From the NCBI RefSeq assembly GCF_000717335.1, contig NZ_JNYZ01000007.1, positions 266,583 through 330,582 on the forward strand: DNA of 64,000 nt, read 5' to 3'. This document shows positions 44,732 through 53,231 of this stretch, piece after piece. This stretch comes from Amycolatopsis jejuensis (GTDB lineage Bacteria > Actinomycetota > Actinomycetes > Mycobacteriales > Pseudonocardiaceae). Each line of letters begins with the position of its first letter. The stretch's first letter is position 1. Made by a program: the position numbers and the translations under genes. A model generated the notes under the pieces. The model saw only the letters and a program-made list of their open reading frames with translations, had not been told where the DNA came from and did not search any database.

Positions 44732-45332
44732 TCACTCCGCGGGACGGGCGCCGTCCTCCGGCGGGCTCCCGCGCCACTTCCAGCCGGTCCGGCGCGGACG
44801 TCCCGGCAGCTCGATCCGGCCCGCGCACCAGCGCAGGAAATCCCACGCGCCGGGAACGGGTTCCTGCTCGGGGAACAGCCGCGCGGCGACGCGGGTACAC
44901 ACGTCGCGGGGCGGGTCGAGGACGGCACCGAGGCCCTGGGCGAGATCATCGCCATGGAGCAGGAGTTCCGCGCAGCCCATGGCCACGAATCCGGCCGGAT
45001 CCGACTGGCCGGTGGGGGTGATACGCCCGTTCGCCGGGGTCGCTGGCCCGGACGGCCGAAGCCAGCAGCCGCGCGCCGGTCACGATGAATTCGAGCAGCT
45101 CGGCCGGGGTCGCGTCGTCGTCGGTCTTGGCGAGGAACCGGACGTAGTGGTCGGCCGGGCGGGCGACCACCTGCGCCGCGTACGAAAGGAGCACGTCACC
45201 GAGGTGCTCCGCGGTCTGGCGGCAGTCCCAGTCGAGGTCCCCGGCGCGGCGGGTCCAGTCACTCTCGGTGACCGGTTCCAGCGCGGTGACGACGCTGGTC
45301 AGGGCTTCGTCGAGGTCTTCCGGGGACACCAT
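44732..45332 (-). pseudogene. Maleylpyruvate-isomerase-family (mycothiol-dependent) protein, frameshifted
   Basis: The N-terminal part is a DinB-like four-helix domain: LDEALTSVVTALEPVTESDW, DCRQTAEHLGDVLLSYAAQV, with the metal His in AEHLGD. After GERAYHP the frame is lost at a run of five G (45014-45018); with four it would read HPTGQSDPAGFVAMGCAELL and continue in the other frame (MGCAELLLHGDDLAQGLGAV, the second metal His in LLLHGDD) to position 44732. The repaired protein has 199 residues. Either a real indel or a homopolymer error. It directly follows the esterase gene (TGAATG) in the same operon. Confidence 0.78.
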
Positions 45333-46802
45333 TCAGCTCCAGAATCCGCAGTGGTGGTCTTGGGTGAACCCGGTCAGCGGGTGCGCGCCGTCCGGGCGGT
45401 AGGCGGTGGCGGAGGCCGCGGGCCGGCCACGGACGAACGACGTCCAATCGTCCACCATCCGGTCCGCGAGGCGTTGCTGCTTCTCGGTGAACGACGCGGG
45501 CTTGCCGTCGAAGTCGAAGAGGTACGGCAGCTCGGCGGTGTGGGTTGCGCCGAGGGGGAACGGCGCGGGCCAGGTGACCGCGGTGGGGTCGGCGAATTCG
45601 TAGGTCGAGGCCGACGGCAGGGAGGCGGCCATCCGGGCGGCCGGGCAGGAGAACGACGAGTCCGTGACTGCCGCGGCGTACGCGAGGGAAGCGTTGCCGC
45701 TGAACGCATCCACCGGGTATTCGCGAGCGACTGCGGTGGCGTTCGGGAACACGCGGCCGAGCGCTGCGGGGTAGCCGTGCCGCGTGATTTCCTGTCCGGT
45801 CGCGGTCTGCTGCGCGAGGAAGTAGGTGAACTCGTCATGGGTGGTACCGATCAGCACCGGAACCGGAGCGGTCGGCCCGCCTTTCGGCAGCACCGAGCCA
45901 CCGGTGACCGGACCGGGCATTTCGATCCTGGCGAGCGAAACGTACGTCGGCGCTTCGAGCAGCTTCGCGACCGGCAGCGCGCGCAGGCATGCCGCAGCGG
46001 TCGCGCGATCGGTGCAGCCTCGGGCAGCCGCGTACGTGACACTCTTGCGCTGGGCGTCCGCGAGCGTCGTCTGGGCCTGACAAGGTCCACTTTGGACAAT
46101 CGCGGCCCGGAACAGCCCCCGTGAGCCGGGCGCGACGAGGTGGTCGCACACCGACATCCCACCCGCGGACTCCCCGGCGATGGTGACTTGCTTCGGATCG
46201 CCGCCGAAGGCTGCGATGTTGTCGCGGACCCAGAGCAGGGCCTGCTGCTGGTCGAGGAAACCGTAGTTGCCGGGTTCCTTGCCGAGCGCCGGGTCGGCCA
46301 GGAAGCCGAGCGCGCCGAGCCGGTAGTTGAGCGTGACGACGACCTCGTCACCGCGGCCGACCAGCCGCCGCGCGCCGTAGCGGTCCCCGCCGCCGGTCAC
46401 GAACGCGCCGCCGTGCAGCCACACCAGCACCGGCCGCCCGGTCGCACCGGCCGGCGGGGTCCACACGTTCAGGTACAGGCAGTCCTCGCTGGTCACGGCT
46501 CCGGACTGGGGACAACGGGGTCCTGGCCGGGTGGCGTCGCGCTCCCCCGGCCACGGCGGTACCGGGGCGGGCGGCTGCCAGCGCCGCTCGCCGACCGGCG
46601 CAGCCGCGTACGGAATGCCCTGGAAGAGCCGGTGATCAGGGGCGCCGGTACCCCGGACGGAACCGGCCGCGGTCGCCACGACGTCACCGGCCCGGACGAC
46701 CGCCGCGTCCGAGGCCGCGCATGCCGTCGCGAACAGGACCGGCAGGAGCACGAGGGCCGCGGACCATCGTCGCCGTGCCGCGCGAAAAGCCGCCTCCACC
46801 AC
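45333..46802 (-). CDS. Type B carboxylesterase, lipoprotein
   Basis: The 489-residue esterase has a lipoprotein signal (ALVLLPVLFATAC, Cys28) and an alpha/beta-hydrolase fold of the carboxylesterase type B family: FQGIPYAAAPVGERRWQPP, SEDCLYLNVWTP, the oxyanion motif WLHGGAFVTGG, the nucleophile in TIAGESAGGMSV, and THTAELPYLFDF carrying the catalytic His. It is presumably attached outside the membrane and hydrolyses esters. GTG 46802 or GTG 46799 is the start. The frame of the upstream flippase-like gene overlaps it by about 310 bp, but the codon character clearly favours the esterase here. Confidence 0.88.
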   Translation of the reverse strand: MVEAAFRAARRRWSAALVLLPVLFATACAASDAAVVRAGDVVATAAGSVRGTGAPDHRLFQGIPYAAAPVGERRWQPPAPVPPWPGERDATRPGPRCPQSGAVTSEDCLYLNVWTPPAGATGRPVLVWLHGGAFVTGGGDRYGARRLVGRGDEVVVTLNYRLGALGFLADPALGKEPGNYGFLDQQQALLWVRDNIAAFGGDPKQVTIAGESAGGMSVCDHLVAPGSRGLFRAAIVQSGPCQAQTTLADAQRKSVTYAAARGCTDRATAAACLRALPVAKLLEAPTYVSLARIEMPGPVTGGSVLPKGGPTAPVPVLIGTTHDEFTYFLAQQTATGQEITRHGYPAALGRVFPNATAVAREYPVDAFSGNASLAYAAAVTDSSFSCPAARMAASLPSASTYEFADPTAVTWPAPFPLGATHTAELPYLFDFDGKPASFTEKQQRLADRMVDDWTSFVRGRPAASATAYRPDGAHPLTGFTQDHHCGFWS

Positions 46803-47677
46803 GGCGCGGACCCTACCGGCCGGACGCGCGGGATGATCCGGCGGACCACGAGGACCACTCCGCCGGGCAACGTCGACACGAGACCGAGCACGCCGTACCC
46901 GACCGCGACCGTCACGCCCAGCTGCGCACCCAGCCCGGCAGCCGCGAAAGACACCGCCGCGGCACCCTCACGCGGTCCGAAACCGGCGACGTTCAACGGC
47001 AGCCCCATCGCCAGCAACGCCAGCACGAGCAGCGGCAGGAGCACGGTCAGCGGGGCGGTGGCACCGGCCGCGCGGGCGGCGATCACGAACAGCGTGAGAT
47101 GCCCGGCGACCGCGACGACGGACCATCCGGTGACGCCGGGCCAGACGGCGAGCAGACCGGTCCGGACGTCCACCGCCCAGCCCCGGCGGCGCGCCCACCA
47201 CCCGAACGCGACCAGCACTACGGCCACGATCGCGAGACAGATCAGCATTTGCCGCGGCAGCAGCTGCGGCCGGAAGGCGAGCACCGCGAGCCCCGCCACG
47301 ACCACGACGGCTTGCCCGGCCGCGCGTTCGAGCACGACTGCCCGCACGCCGCGTCCGACATCACCCGTGCGCCGTCCGTGCTGAACCGCACGGTTGACGT
47401 CGCCGAGCACTCCGGCAGGCAGGACGCCGTTGAGGAATTGCGCGCCGTAGTAGTCGCCGACGGCTTCACCGAACGGCAGCCGCAACCCGAGCCGCGCCGC
47501 GACCAGCCGCCACCTCGCGGCACTCGCGACGGTGGTCACCGCTCCGAGACCCAATGCCGCGGCGATCGGACCCGGACCCAGCGAGCGCAGGCCGTCGAGG
47601 AAAGCGCCGGTGCCGAACCGCCAGAACAACGCGGCGACCAGCGCGGCCCCTGCCAGCAGACGCAGCCATCGCATCAT
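46493..47677 (-). CDS. Lysylphosphatidylglycerol-synthase-TM / flippase-like membrane protein
   Basis: From ATG 47677 (overlapping the upstream GT stop by ATGA) the protein has about eight transmembrane segments with the family signatures FGEAVGDYYGAQFLNGVLPA and GDVNRAVQHGRRTGDVGRGV near the first third, and MGLPLNVAGFGPREGAAAV later. This is the LPG_synthase_TM (UPF0104/AglD2) membrane family. The convincing part ends near VVRRIIPRVRPVGSA at about 46815. The frame stays open another 105 codons as Arg/Ser/Pro-rich sequence within the esterase gene on the same strand, so the natural stop has probably been lost or lies behind a frameshift. Confidence 0.75.
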   Translation of the reverse strand: MMRWLRLLAGAALVAALFWRFGTGAFLDGLRSLGPGPIAAALGLGAVTTVASAARWRLVAARLGLRLPFGEAVGDYYGAQFLNGVLPAGVLGDVNRAVQHGRRTGDVGRGVRAVVLERAAGQAVVVVAGLAVLAFRPQLLPRQMLICLAIVAVVLVAFGWWARRRGWAVDVRTGLLAVWPGVTGWSVVAVAGHLTLFVIAARAAGATAPLTVLLPLLVLALLAMGLPLNVAGFGPREGAAAVSFAAAGLGAQLGVTVAVGYGVLGLVSTLPGGVVLVVRRIIPRVRPVGSAPWWRRLFARHGDDGPRPSCSCRSCSRRHARPRTRRSSGPVTSWRPRPVPSGVPAPLITGSSRAFRTRLRRSASGAGSRPPRYRRGRGSATPPGQDPVVPSPEP

Positions 47678-48657
47678 CGGACCGCCTGTCCGGCAAGGAT
47701 TCCGCCCAGCCGGGCCGCCGCGGCCGGCCAGTCCTCCAGCGTTCGTCCGGCGGCTGCCGTTCGCAGCTGGTGGCGCAGGTCTTCGTCGTCTCGCCATTTC
47801 CGGAGGGCTTCCGCCAGCGCGGACACGTTGCCAGGTGGAACGAGCATCCCGCCGTTGCCGCCCAGTGCGTCCGGAACTCCGCCGACGGCCGAGGCCACCA
47901 CGGGAATTCCGCGGGCCAGCGCCTCGGTGATGACCATTCCGTAGGTTTCCGCGTGGGAGGGCAGGACCAGGAGGTCGGCGCGATGGTAGGCCGCGTCGAG
48001 ATCGGCGCCGGAAAGCGGGCCGGTGAGGTCCGTCCGGAGGCTGGTTGCGTAGGCCCGATCCCGGATGGGGCCGACGAATTCGGCCCGCAGACCGTCCACT
48101 TGGGACAGTGCGGCCACGAGAATGTCCTGTCCCTTGCGCGGGGTCACCGAGGCGACGCAGAGCAGCTGCGACACCCCGTCGGTACCCGCGGCTTCGGGCG
48201 CGGGATCGGTGCCGGGCGGAGCGACGTGGACGGAATCGAGACCGTGCCGGGCGATCAGCCCACGCGCGGCGGCCGGGCTGGTGACCACGATCCGGTCGGC
48301 CAGCTTGAGGGTCTCGCGTTCGCGGGCGTCCAGGTCGGCAGCGCGATGCGGGGCGTCGTCGGCGAGCGGCAGATGCACGAGGACCACGAGCCGGAGCCGC
48401 TGGGCATGCGGCGCGAGGACGTCGGGAACGCCGCAGGCGACGAGACCGTCGAGCAGCGCCAGGGACCCGTCGGGGACGGCGGCGAGAGCCTCGCCGAGCC
48501 TGCGTTTCGCGCCGGGATCGGGGTCAGGCCAGCTCCCGGCGACGGCCACCTCCCGCGCGGGCAGGTACCCGGCCATCCGGCGGTCGTAGGTGTTGCCGCC
48601 GCTGGGCAGGCGCGGGTCGGCGATATCGCCGGGTACCACGAACCAGAACGGTCGCAC
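47674..48657 (-). CDS. GT4-family glycosyltransferase
   Basis: The 327-residue GT-B enzyme begins VRPFWFVVPGDIADPRLPSG (GGNTYDRRM being the N-terminal donor/acceptor loop) and has ADRIVVTSPAAARGLI, LLCVASVTPRKGQDILVAAL and the E-x7-E region LPSHAETYGMVITEALARGI with PVVASAVGGVPDAL. GGAAGGGAGAC precedes the GTG at 48657, which decides the start over the longer frame. It forms an operon with the flippase-like membrane protein (4-base overlap) and the esterase, suggesting synthesis and export of a glycolipid or envelope glycan. The substrate is unknown. Confidence 0.85.
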   Translation of the reverse strand: MRPFWFVVPGDIADPRLPSGGNTYDRRMAGYLPAREVAVAGSWPDPDPGAKRRLGEALAAVPDGSLALLDGLVACGVPDVLAPHAQRLRLVVLVHLPLADDAPHRAADLDARERETLKLADRIVVTSPAAARGLIARHGLDSVHVAPPGTDPAPEAAGTDGVSQLLCVASVTPRKGQDILVAALSQVDGLRAEFVGPIRDRAYATSLRTDLTGPLSGADLDAAYHRADLLVLPSHAETYGMVITEALARGIPVVASAVGGVPDALGGNGGMLVPPGNVSALAEALRKWRDDEDLRHQLRTAAAGRTLEDWPAAAARLGGILAGQAVR

Positions 48658-48702
48658 GCTGTCTCCCTTCCACGGGACACACGTGCGACCGCGCACTCCG
48701 GT

Positions 48703-49242
48703 TCACGACGGTCCTCGATCGGCGGGTTCACGTACGGATCGCGGCCCGCCTCCAGGTACCCGCGGCCGCTTCTCGCGGATGCGCTGGGGGGTAACGGATT
48801 TCGCGAAGACGACGTTGCCGAGCTGCAGATGCCACCGGAGCACGACCTGCGCGGGTCTTGCCGTATTGCTCCGCCAGCCCGGTGAGCAGCGGATCGTCGA
48901 GGACCTCGCCCTTCGCGAGCGGGCTCCACGCCTCGGTGACGATGCTGTGTTCCGCGGGTCCTGGTGCGGCAACGGCCGGTGGATGAGGGAGAGGTCCGCG
49001 TAGTCGAGGCCCAGCCGCTGGAGGCGGCCTTCCAGCGCGGTGATCGCGTTGTCGTGGCAGCGTCGTTGGCGAGCTTGGTCCGCGGGTTTCGACCGTAATG
49101 GTTTCGGCCTGCCCGGGCCTACTGGCGTCGATGACCACGGTCCGGCGAGGGTTTCGACGAGTTCGCGGAGGACGGGCGCGGTGGCCGCGTCGAGATCACC
49201 GGCCGGGGCGATGCTGTCCGCCTGCCGGACGGTGAGGTTCAT
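48703..49242 (-). pseudogene. Remnants of a STAS protein and an aldo/keto reductase
   Basis: From ATG 49242 the first 33 codons (MNLTVRQADSIAPAGDLDAA...) are the start of a STAS domain, continued in another frame as RTVVIDASRPGQ. Then come pieces of an aldo/keto reductase in shifting frames: TKLAND, NAITALEGRLQRLGLDYADL with SLIHRPLPHQD, then TEAWSPLAKGEVLDDPLLTG with LAEQYGKTRA, and QVVLRWHLQLGNVVFAKSVT with PQRIRE. The reductase's N-terminal barrel and the segment between about 48985 and 48955 are missing. Two unrelated decayed genes are thus fused. Nothing here should be functional. Confidence 0.75.
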
Positions 49243-49334
49243 CAGTGCGCATGTTCCGCAGACCTGCCTGCGCCGACCGCTGGGGCCAACCCGCCGAAGG
49301 CACGCACTGCGCCAGTGCCGTCCACTGTGGAGGG

Positions 49335-49748
49335 TCAGTCGCGGAGGGCGAGTTTGGCCAGCTCGTCGTCGAAGTCGAACCAGCTGCCCTCGTCGCCGGC
49401 AGGCACCTCGTCGTAGGTCCGGTCGAGGAAGTCGGCGAGCTCGCTCGCGGCGGCCTCCAGCACGGCGGACCCGTCGGGCGCATTCAGCTCGACGACGATC
49501 CGGCTGTCGTCAGCGGCGGGCCGCACCCGGACGTCGCCGTCCCCGGAAGGGGCGAGCAGCCCGTCGGCGAGCAGATCGCGCCCGAACAGCCAGCGCACGA
49601 CCCCGCCCCCGGCGTGGTACCCGACGGACACCGCGAACGGATCCGAGGGGTCGTACTCGAGGTCGGCACGCACCGGCAGCGGGACGGACCCGAACGTGCG
49701 CAGCCCGAAGATGATCGTCGCGCGGACGACCTGAGGCTCGGCACCCAC
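49335..49748 (-). CDS. SsgA-like sporulation/cell-division regulator
   Basis: The 137-residue protein starts at GTG 49748 after a strong AAGGAGGT site. It has the SsgA-like (SALP) family sequence: LPVRADLEYDPSDPFAVSVG, VVRWLFGRDLLADGLLAPSG, then DVRVRPAADDSRIVVELNAP and a C-terminal helix FLDRTYDEVPAGDE. These proteins occur only in morphologically complex actinobacteria and guide septum formation and peptidoglycan remodelling. It is monocistronic and has a structured upstream region. Confidence 0.88.
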   Translation of the reverse strand: MGAEPQVVRATIIFGLRTFGSVPLPVRADLEYDPSDPFAVSVGYHAGGGVVRWLFGRDLLADGLLAPSGDGDVRVRPAADDSRIVVELNAPDGSAVLEAAASELADFLDRTYDEVPAGDEGSWFDFDDELAKLALRD

Positions 49749-49830
49749 GGCGGCACCTCCTTCGTGTTACCCGGTCTCGAACACGTCCGGACCGTAGTGA
49801 ATGGTTCTCCATGAGTAACGCGCCGTAAGA

Positions 49831-49896
49831 GAGTAAGCTGCCCGGCTGGCCAATCTTCACCCCAATGGTGGAGATTTATGTCTCACTTGCTTACTC
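49831..49896. promoter_or_regulatory. Nested inverted repeats upstream of the SsgA-like gene
   Basis: GAGTAAGC (49831-49838) and GCTTACTC (49889-49896) are exact inverted repeats. Inside them ATCTTCACC (49853-49861) pairs with GGTGGAGAT (49867-49875) around the loop CCAAT, with one G-U. The block is AT-rich relative to its surroundings and lies about 80-150 bp upstream of the SsgA-like start. It might be a structured leader, a small RNA or a regulator site; no promoter was assigned. Confidence 0.4.
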
Positions 49897-50786
49897 CCGG
49901 GCAACAGAATGAGCACGAACGGGCAGCGGGAGGTGCCCCGACCGAGTCGCGGGCGAAACCGTGCCGGGGTGACGGGACCTGGGGAAACCACCACCGGGCC
50001 GAGCCGGGGGTGAACGGTCCGGCAGGGGACGGACGGGGGCCGTGCGGGGGCGGAATATCGGCTTGACGGGGTGCCGGAATCCGGTTGAAGCCGGGGCAGC
50101 TCGGTGCGGCGGGGGTCACGGGGGTTGATTGCTCACCGGGCGGGGTGATACCGGGGTGGCCTGCCGCCTCCGGGGTGATGCCTCCCGGGCGCGACGTCCG
50201 CGGCGCCGCCTCCAGAGCGCAACGTCCGACGCCACCTCCCTGGCGAAACATCCGGGGCGCTGCCGCCCGGGCACAACTTCCGGCGCCACCTCCCGGGCGA
50301 AACACCCGGGGCGCTGCCTCCCGGGCGCGACTTTCCGGCGCCACCTCCCCGGGCACAACGTCCGCGGCGTCACCTCCCGGGCGAAACACCCGGGGCGCTG
50401 CCTCCCGGGCGCAACTTTCCAACCCGCCGCCACCAAGGCCCGCTCCCGTCCACGGGAACATCACGACGATGGCAGCTCATCCCGCGGAACATCACCACTG
50501 CCTGCGCGTCCACCGGTGGCCACCGCGATTGCCCTCGTCTCCGCTGGACCACCCCGCTCGGGCGCGCGCTCCGCCGGAACGTCACCACCGTCTGCGCATC
50601 CGGCGACGTGTCACCACCCACGCCCCGGACACCACCCGCGTATCCGCCGAAACGCCGCCGCCCTGGCGGATCTCAGCCAAGGGCGCCGGTCAGATCAGGC
50701 AAACCGGGCATCATACCCGCGACAAGCCCGAAGGTCGCCCCGAAGCCGGACCCCAAACCCCGGCCCTTCACCGCAAGCTCACGAGG
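49897..50786. other. Intergenic region with 27-bp repeats and a composition switch
   Basis: About 890 bp without a convincing gene. From 49897 to about 50180 the plus strand is G-rich; from 50181 it becomes C-rich with a nine-copy tandem repeat to 50420, then an AC-rich non-repetitive stretch up to the stop of the sugar isomerase at 50787. Short frames (for example a 62-codon frame at 49878) lack codon bias and ribosome binding sites. Confidence 0.6.
50181..50420. repeat. 26-29-bp tandem repeat, nine copies
   Basis: Units start CCTCCCGGGC and end in GGCGCC or GGCGCTG; starts are at about 50181, 50209, 50235, 50263, 50289, 50317, 50344, 50373 and 50401. Copies at 50289-50336 and 50373-50420 are nearly identical, 84 bp apart, showing a recent three-unit duplication. 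Unit length varies, so no reading frame is maintained and coding is unlikely. Each unit carries CCCGGG or a close variant. Confidence 0.8.
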
Positions 50787-52196
50787 TCACCGGCTCCACT
50801 CCTCCACCCGGACCCCCATCAACCCCGCCGCCGCGCGTACCTCCCGTCGTCGATCCCCCGGTACCGCATGCACATGGTTCGCACCGAAACGGGACAAAAA
50901 CACCTCCGCCGCACAATCCAGGCGGGCGAACGCATGCGGCCACTCCGGCGTGGACCGGGCCACCAGCTCCTGCGTAGTCACCTCGTCGTACGTCTCGAAG
51001 TCCGCCAGCACCAGCTGCAGCCGGTACTCCCCCGCCAGGCGGCTCAGCCGGGCCAGCGTCATCTGCCCCGGGGCCGCGATGTGCTGCACCGACGCACCAC
51101 CGGCCGGGAAGAAGAACACCTCCGGGTACAGGTGCACGTTGGCCAGGTTCTCCGCCGGATCGTCGCTGCGGGCGGCGAACCACGTCGCGTGCTGGCCGGA
51201 GTTGCAGAGGTCCCAGACGTCGCGGTCCGGATGGTGGTGGCGGACGTCCGCGAACAGCACCGGCGTACCCGTGATCCGGTGCAGCAGCTGCATCGTGAGC
51301 GCGCCGTCCATGTCCGCCTCCGTCGCGGTGACGTGCACGGCCTTGGGCCCGTTCCAGTCGTACGGGTCGTTGAGCAGCGCCTCGGCCACGTCCGCGGTCG
51401 CGAAGTGCTCGGTCAGCTCCGGTTGCGCCTTGATGCCGGAGAAGTCGAGGTGCCGTTCGGCCACCACGTCGCGCACCGCCAGGTACAGCCGCAGCTGCCG
51501 CTCCAGCAGTTCGGGCGTGAGGCGGTCGCCGTCGTAGTGCACGGTGGCGTTCCGTTCCAGCCACTCGCGCCCCTTCTCCGCCTCCGACGACGCCGAGGCC
51601 TCCGAAGCCCGTCGTACCAGCTCGTACTGGTCGATTTCCTCGACGTCCACCCCGAACTGCCGCATCCACTGATCTGTGTTCGCCACCGCCGTGTTCATCC
51701 CCATCGGGCGCCCGCCGAAGCGGCCGAACGTCGAACCGCGCAGCGACCCGACGGCAGCCGCGGCGCTCGCGTGTGCGCTCACCGACGCGATCAGCTCCGC
51801 GTCGTCCGGCGCGCCCCACAACCGCGTGTGCGTACGCCCGATCTGGTCCAGCGCTCCCCCGGCGGCCAGCATGCCGACCAGGCCCGGCTCGGTCGGGTCG
51901 GTGCTCGCCACGAGCAGCAGCGGACCCGGGGTCGCGTCCGCGGCCAGCATCGTGAAGTGCGGAAACGCCCACACCGCGTAGTACAGCACCGTCACATCCA
52001 CCGACCCGGCCGCCACCGAGCGCGCGGCCGCCGTTGCCGTGGTGTTCGTGGCGACCAGCCCGCCGCTGACGACGTCGTGGCCCGCTGCCGTCAGTGCGGC
52101 GGTGAAAGCGTCCATTTTGGACCGGATGAAGCCGGTGTTCCGCTGGTGCACGTGGTCGCGTCCGTCGGAGACGGCAAGGACACCGATTCGCGCCAT
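50787..52196 (-). CDS. L-fucose/L-arabinose isomerase-family sugar isomerase
   Basis: The 469-residue protein belongs to the fucose/arabinose isomerase group (COG2407-like). It opens ARIGVLAVSDGRDHVHQRNT, has GSTFGRFGGRPMGMNTAVAN in the middle and a C-terminal metal-binding half with FSGIKAQPELTEHFAT, TATEADMDGALTMQLLHRIT (Glu ligand region), LFADVRHHHPDRDVWDLCNS and GQHATWFAA (His). It would interconvert an aldose and ketose after import. The gene is five bases behind the substrate-binding lipoprotein of the ABC importer, last in that operon. The exact sugar is not determined. Confidence 0.8.
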   Translation of the reverse strand: MARIGVLAVSDGRDHVHQRNTGFIRSKMDAFTAALTAAGHDVVSGGLVATNTTATAAARSVAAGSVDVTVLYYAVWAFPHFTMLAADATPGPLLLVASTDPTEPGLVGMLAAGGALDQIGRTHTRLWGAPDDAELIASVSAHASAAAAVGSLRGSTFGRFGGRPMGMNTAVANTDQWMRQFGVDVEEIDQYELVRRASEASASSEAEKGREWLERNATVHYDGDRLTPELLERQLRLYLAVRDVVAERHLDFSGIKAQPELTEHFATADVAEALLNDPYDWNGPKAVHVTATEADMDGALTMQLLHRITGTPVLFADVRHHHPDRDVWDLCNSGQHATWFAARSDDPAENLANVHLYPEVFFFPAGGASVQHIAAPGQMTLARLSRLAGEYRLQLVLADFETYDEVTTQELVARSTPEWPHAFARLDCAAEVFLSRFGANHVHAVPGDRRREVRAAAGLMGVRVEEWSR

Positions 52197-52201
52197 GGGG
52201 G

Positions 52202-53206
52202 TCAGCTCCGGTTCAGCTCGGCGTACACCTGAGCCGCGTTGTCACGCGTGACCAGGCGGGTGGACAGGGTCTGGGTCTTGGCCACCGGCTGGCAGTCGAT
52301 GAGCAGTTTCTTCGCCGCGGCAACGGCTTCCGCCCCGCCGGTGGGGTAGATGAACGTGGCCGACAACCGTCCCGCCTCGACCGCCTTGAGACCTCCTTCG
52401 GGCACCGGCAGGCCGTCGATGCCGACGATCGGCAGGTCGGCGCGACCCGCGTTCTGCGCGGCAATTCGCGCGCCCTCGGCCATCGGGTCGTTCTCGGAGA
52501 AGATCGCCTGCGCGTCCGGATGCGCTTTCAGCAACGCGTCCGCCTGCTGTTGTCCCTTGTCCCGCAACCAGTCCGCGTCCGCGGTGGCCAGGATCGTGAT
52601 CCCGCGCCCCGCGATTCCTTCGGTGAACCCGTCGGCGCGCTCTTTCGCCGGAGTGGATCCGGCAAGTCCCTTCAACTCCACGATTTTCCCACCCTGCGGT
52701 AACACTTTCTCGGCGACGAACCGGCCCGCCTGCCGCCCGATGTCGACGTTGTCCGCGCCGATGAACGACGTATAAGCGTCCCCGTCCACTTTCCGGTCCA
52801 GCACCAGCACCGGAATGCCTTTGTCGTAAGCCTTCTTCACCACCCCGGTGAGCGGCGTCGCCTCGTTCGGGCTGATGATCAGCAAATCGATCCCCTGCGT
52901 GAGGAAAGTGTTGACCTGCTCGACCTGTTTCGCATTGTCCTGCGCGGCATCGGAATAGCTAATGCTGAATTGCGGTACACCGGCAGCAGCCTTGCGGATG
53001 TCGTCGTCCATCCGCTCGCGGTACGGCTCGGCGAGATTCGCCTGGCTCATCCCGATCCGGTACTTGCCGTCGGGTCCGTGACAGGTCTTGGCGGCCGGAG
53101 CGGTCCCGGACGCCCCTGGTGCGTTCTCGTGAGTGGTGCCGCAGGCGGCGGCCGAGACGAGGGCCAGCCCCGCCAGCACCGCCCCGCTGCGGATGATGCC
53201 GGACAT
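52202..53206 (-). CDS. Sugar ABC transporter substrate-binding lipoprotein (RbsB-like)
   Basis: The 334-residue lipoprotein has a signal peptide ending in the lipobox SAAAC (Cys22) and a two-lobed periplasmic-binding-protein type 1 fold: YRIGMSQANLAEPYRERMDD, EQVNTFLTQGIDLLIISPNE, VLVLDRKVDGDAYTSFIGAD, AIFSENDPMAEGARIAAQNA and PIVGIDGLPVPEGGLKAVEA. AAAGGGGAA precedes the ATG at 53206. It delivers a sugar, probably a pentose or deoxyhexose, to the permease encoded just upstream in the operon. Confidence 0.9.
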   Translation of the reverse strand: MSGIIRSGAVLAGLALVSAAACGTTHENAPGASGTAPAAKTCHGPDGKYRIGMSQANLAEPYRERMDDDIRKAAAGVPQFSISYSDAAQDNAKQVEQVNTFLTQGIDLLIISPNEATPLTGVVKKAYDKGIPVLVLDRKVDGDAYTSFIGADNVDIGRQAGRFVAEKVLPQGGKIVELKGLAGSTPAKERADGFTEGIAGRGITILATADADWLRDKGQQQADALLKAHPDAQAIFSENDPMAEGARIAAQNAGRADLPIVGIDGLPVPEGGLKAVEAGRLSATFIYPTGGAEAVAAAKKLLIDCQPVAKTQTLSTRLVTRDNAAQVYAELNRS

Positions 53207-53231
53207 CCGTTCCCCTTTCCCGGATCGTGCG

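Noticed and set aside
49878..50066. 62-codon frame beginning MSHLLTPGQQNEHERAAG
   Set aside because: No ribosome binding site, no codon bias, and it runs into G-rich low-complexity DNA.
50181..50420. CRISPR array
   Set aside because: Contiguous GC-rich tandem repeats without spacers; no cas genes.
49883..50464. 193-codon minus-strand frame with repeated AREAAPRVFRPGG
   Set aside because: The peptide repeat follows from the DNA repeat; unit lengths vary between 26 and 29 bp, so coding selection is unlikely.
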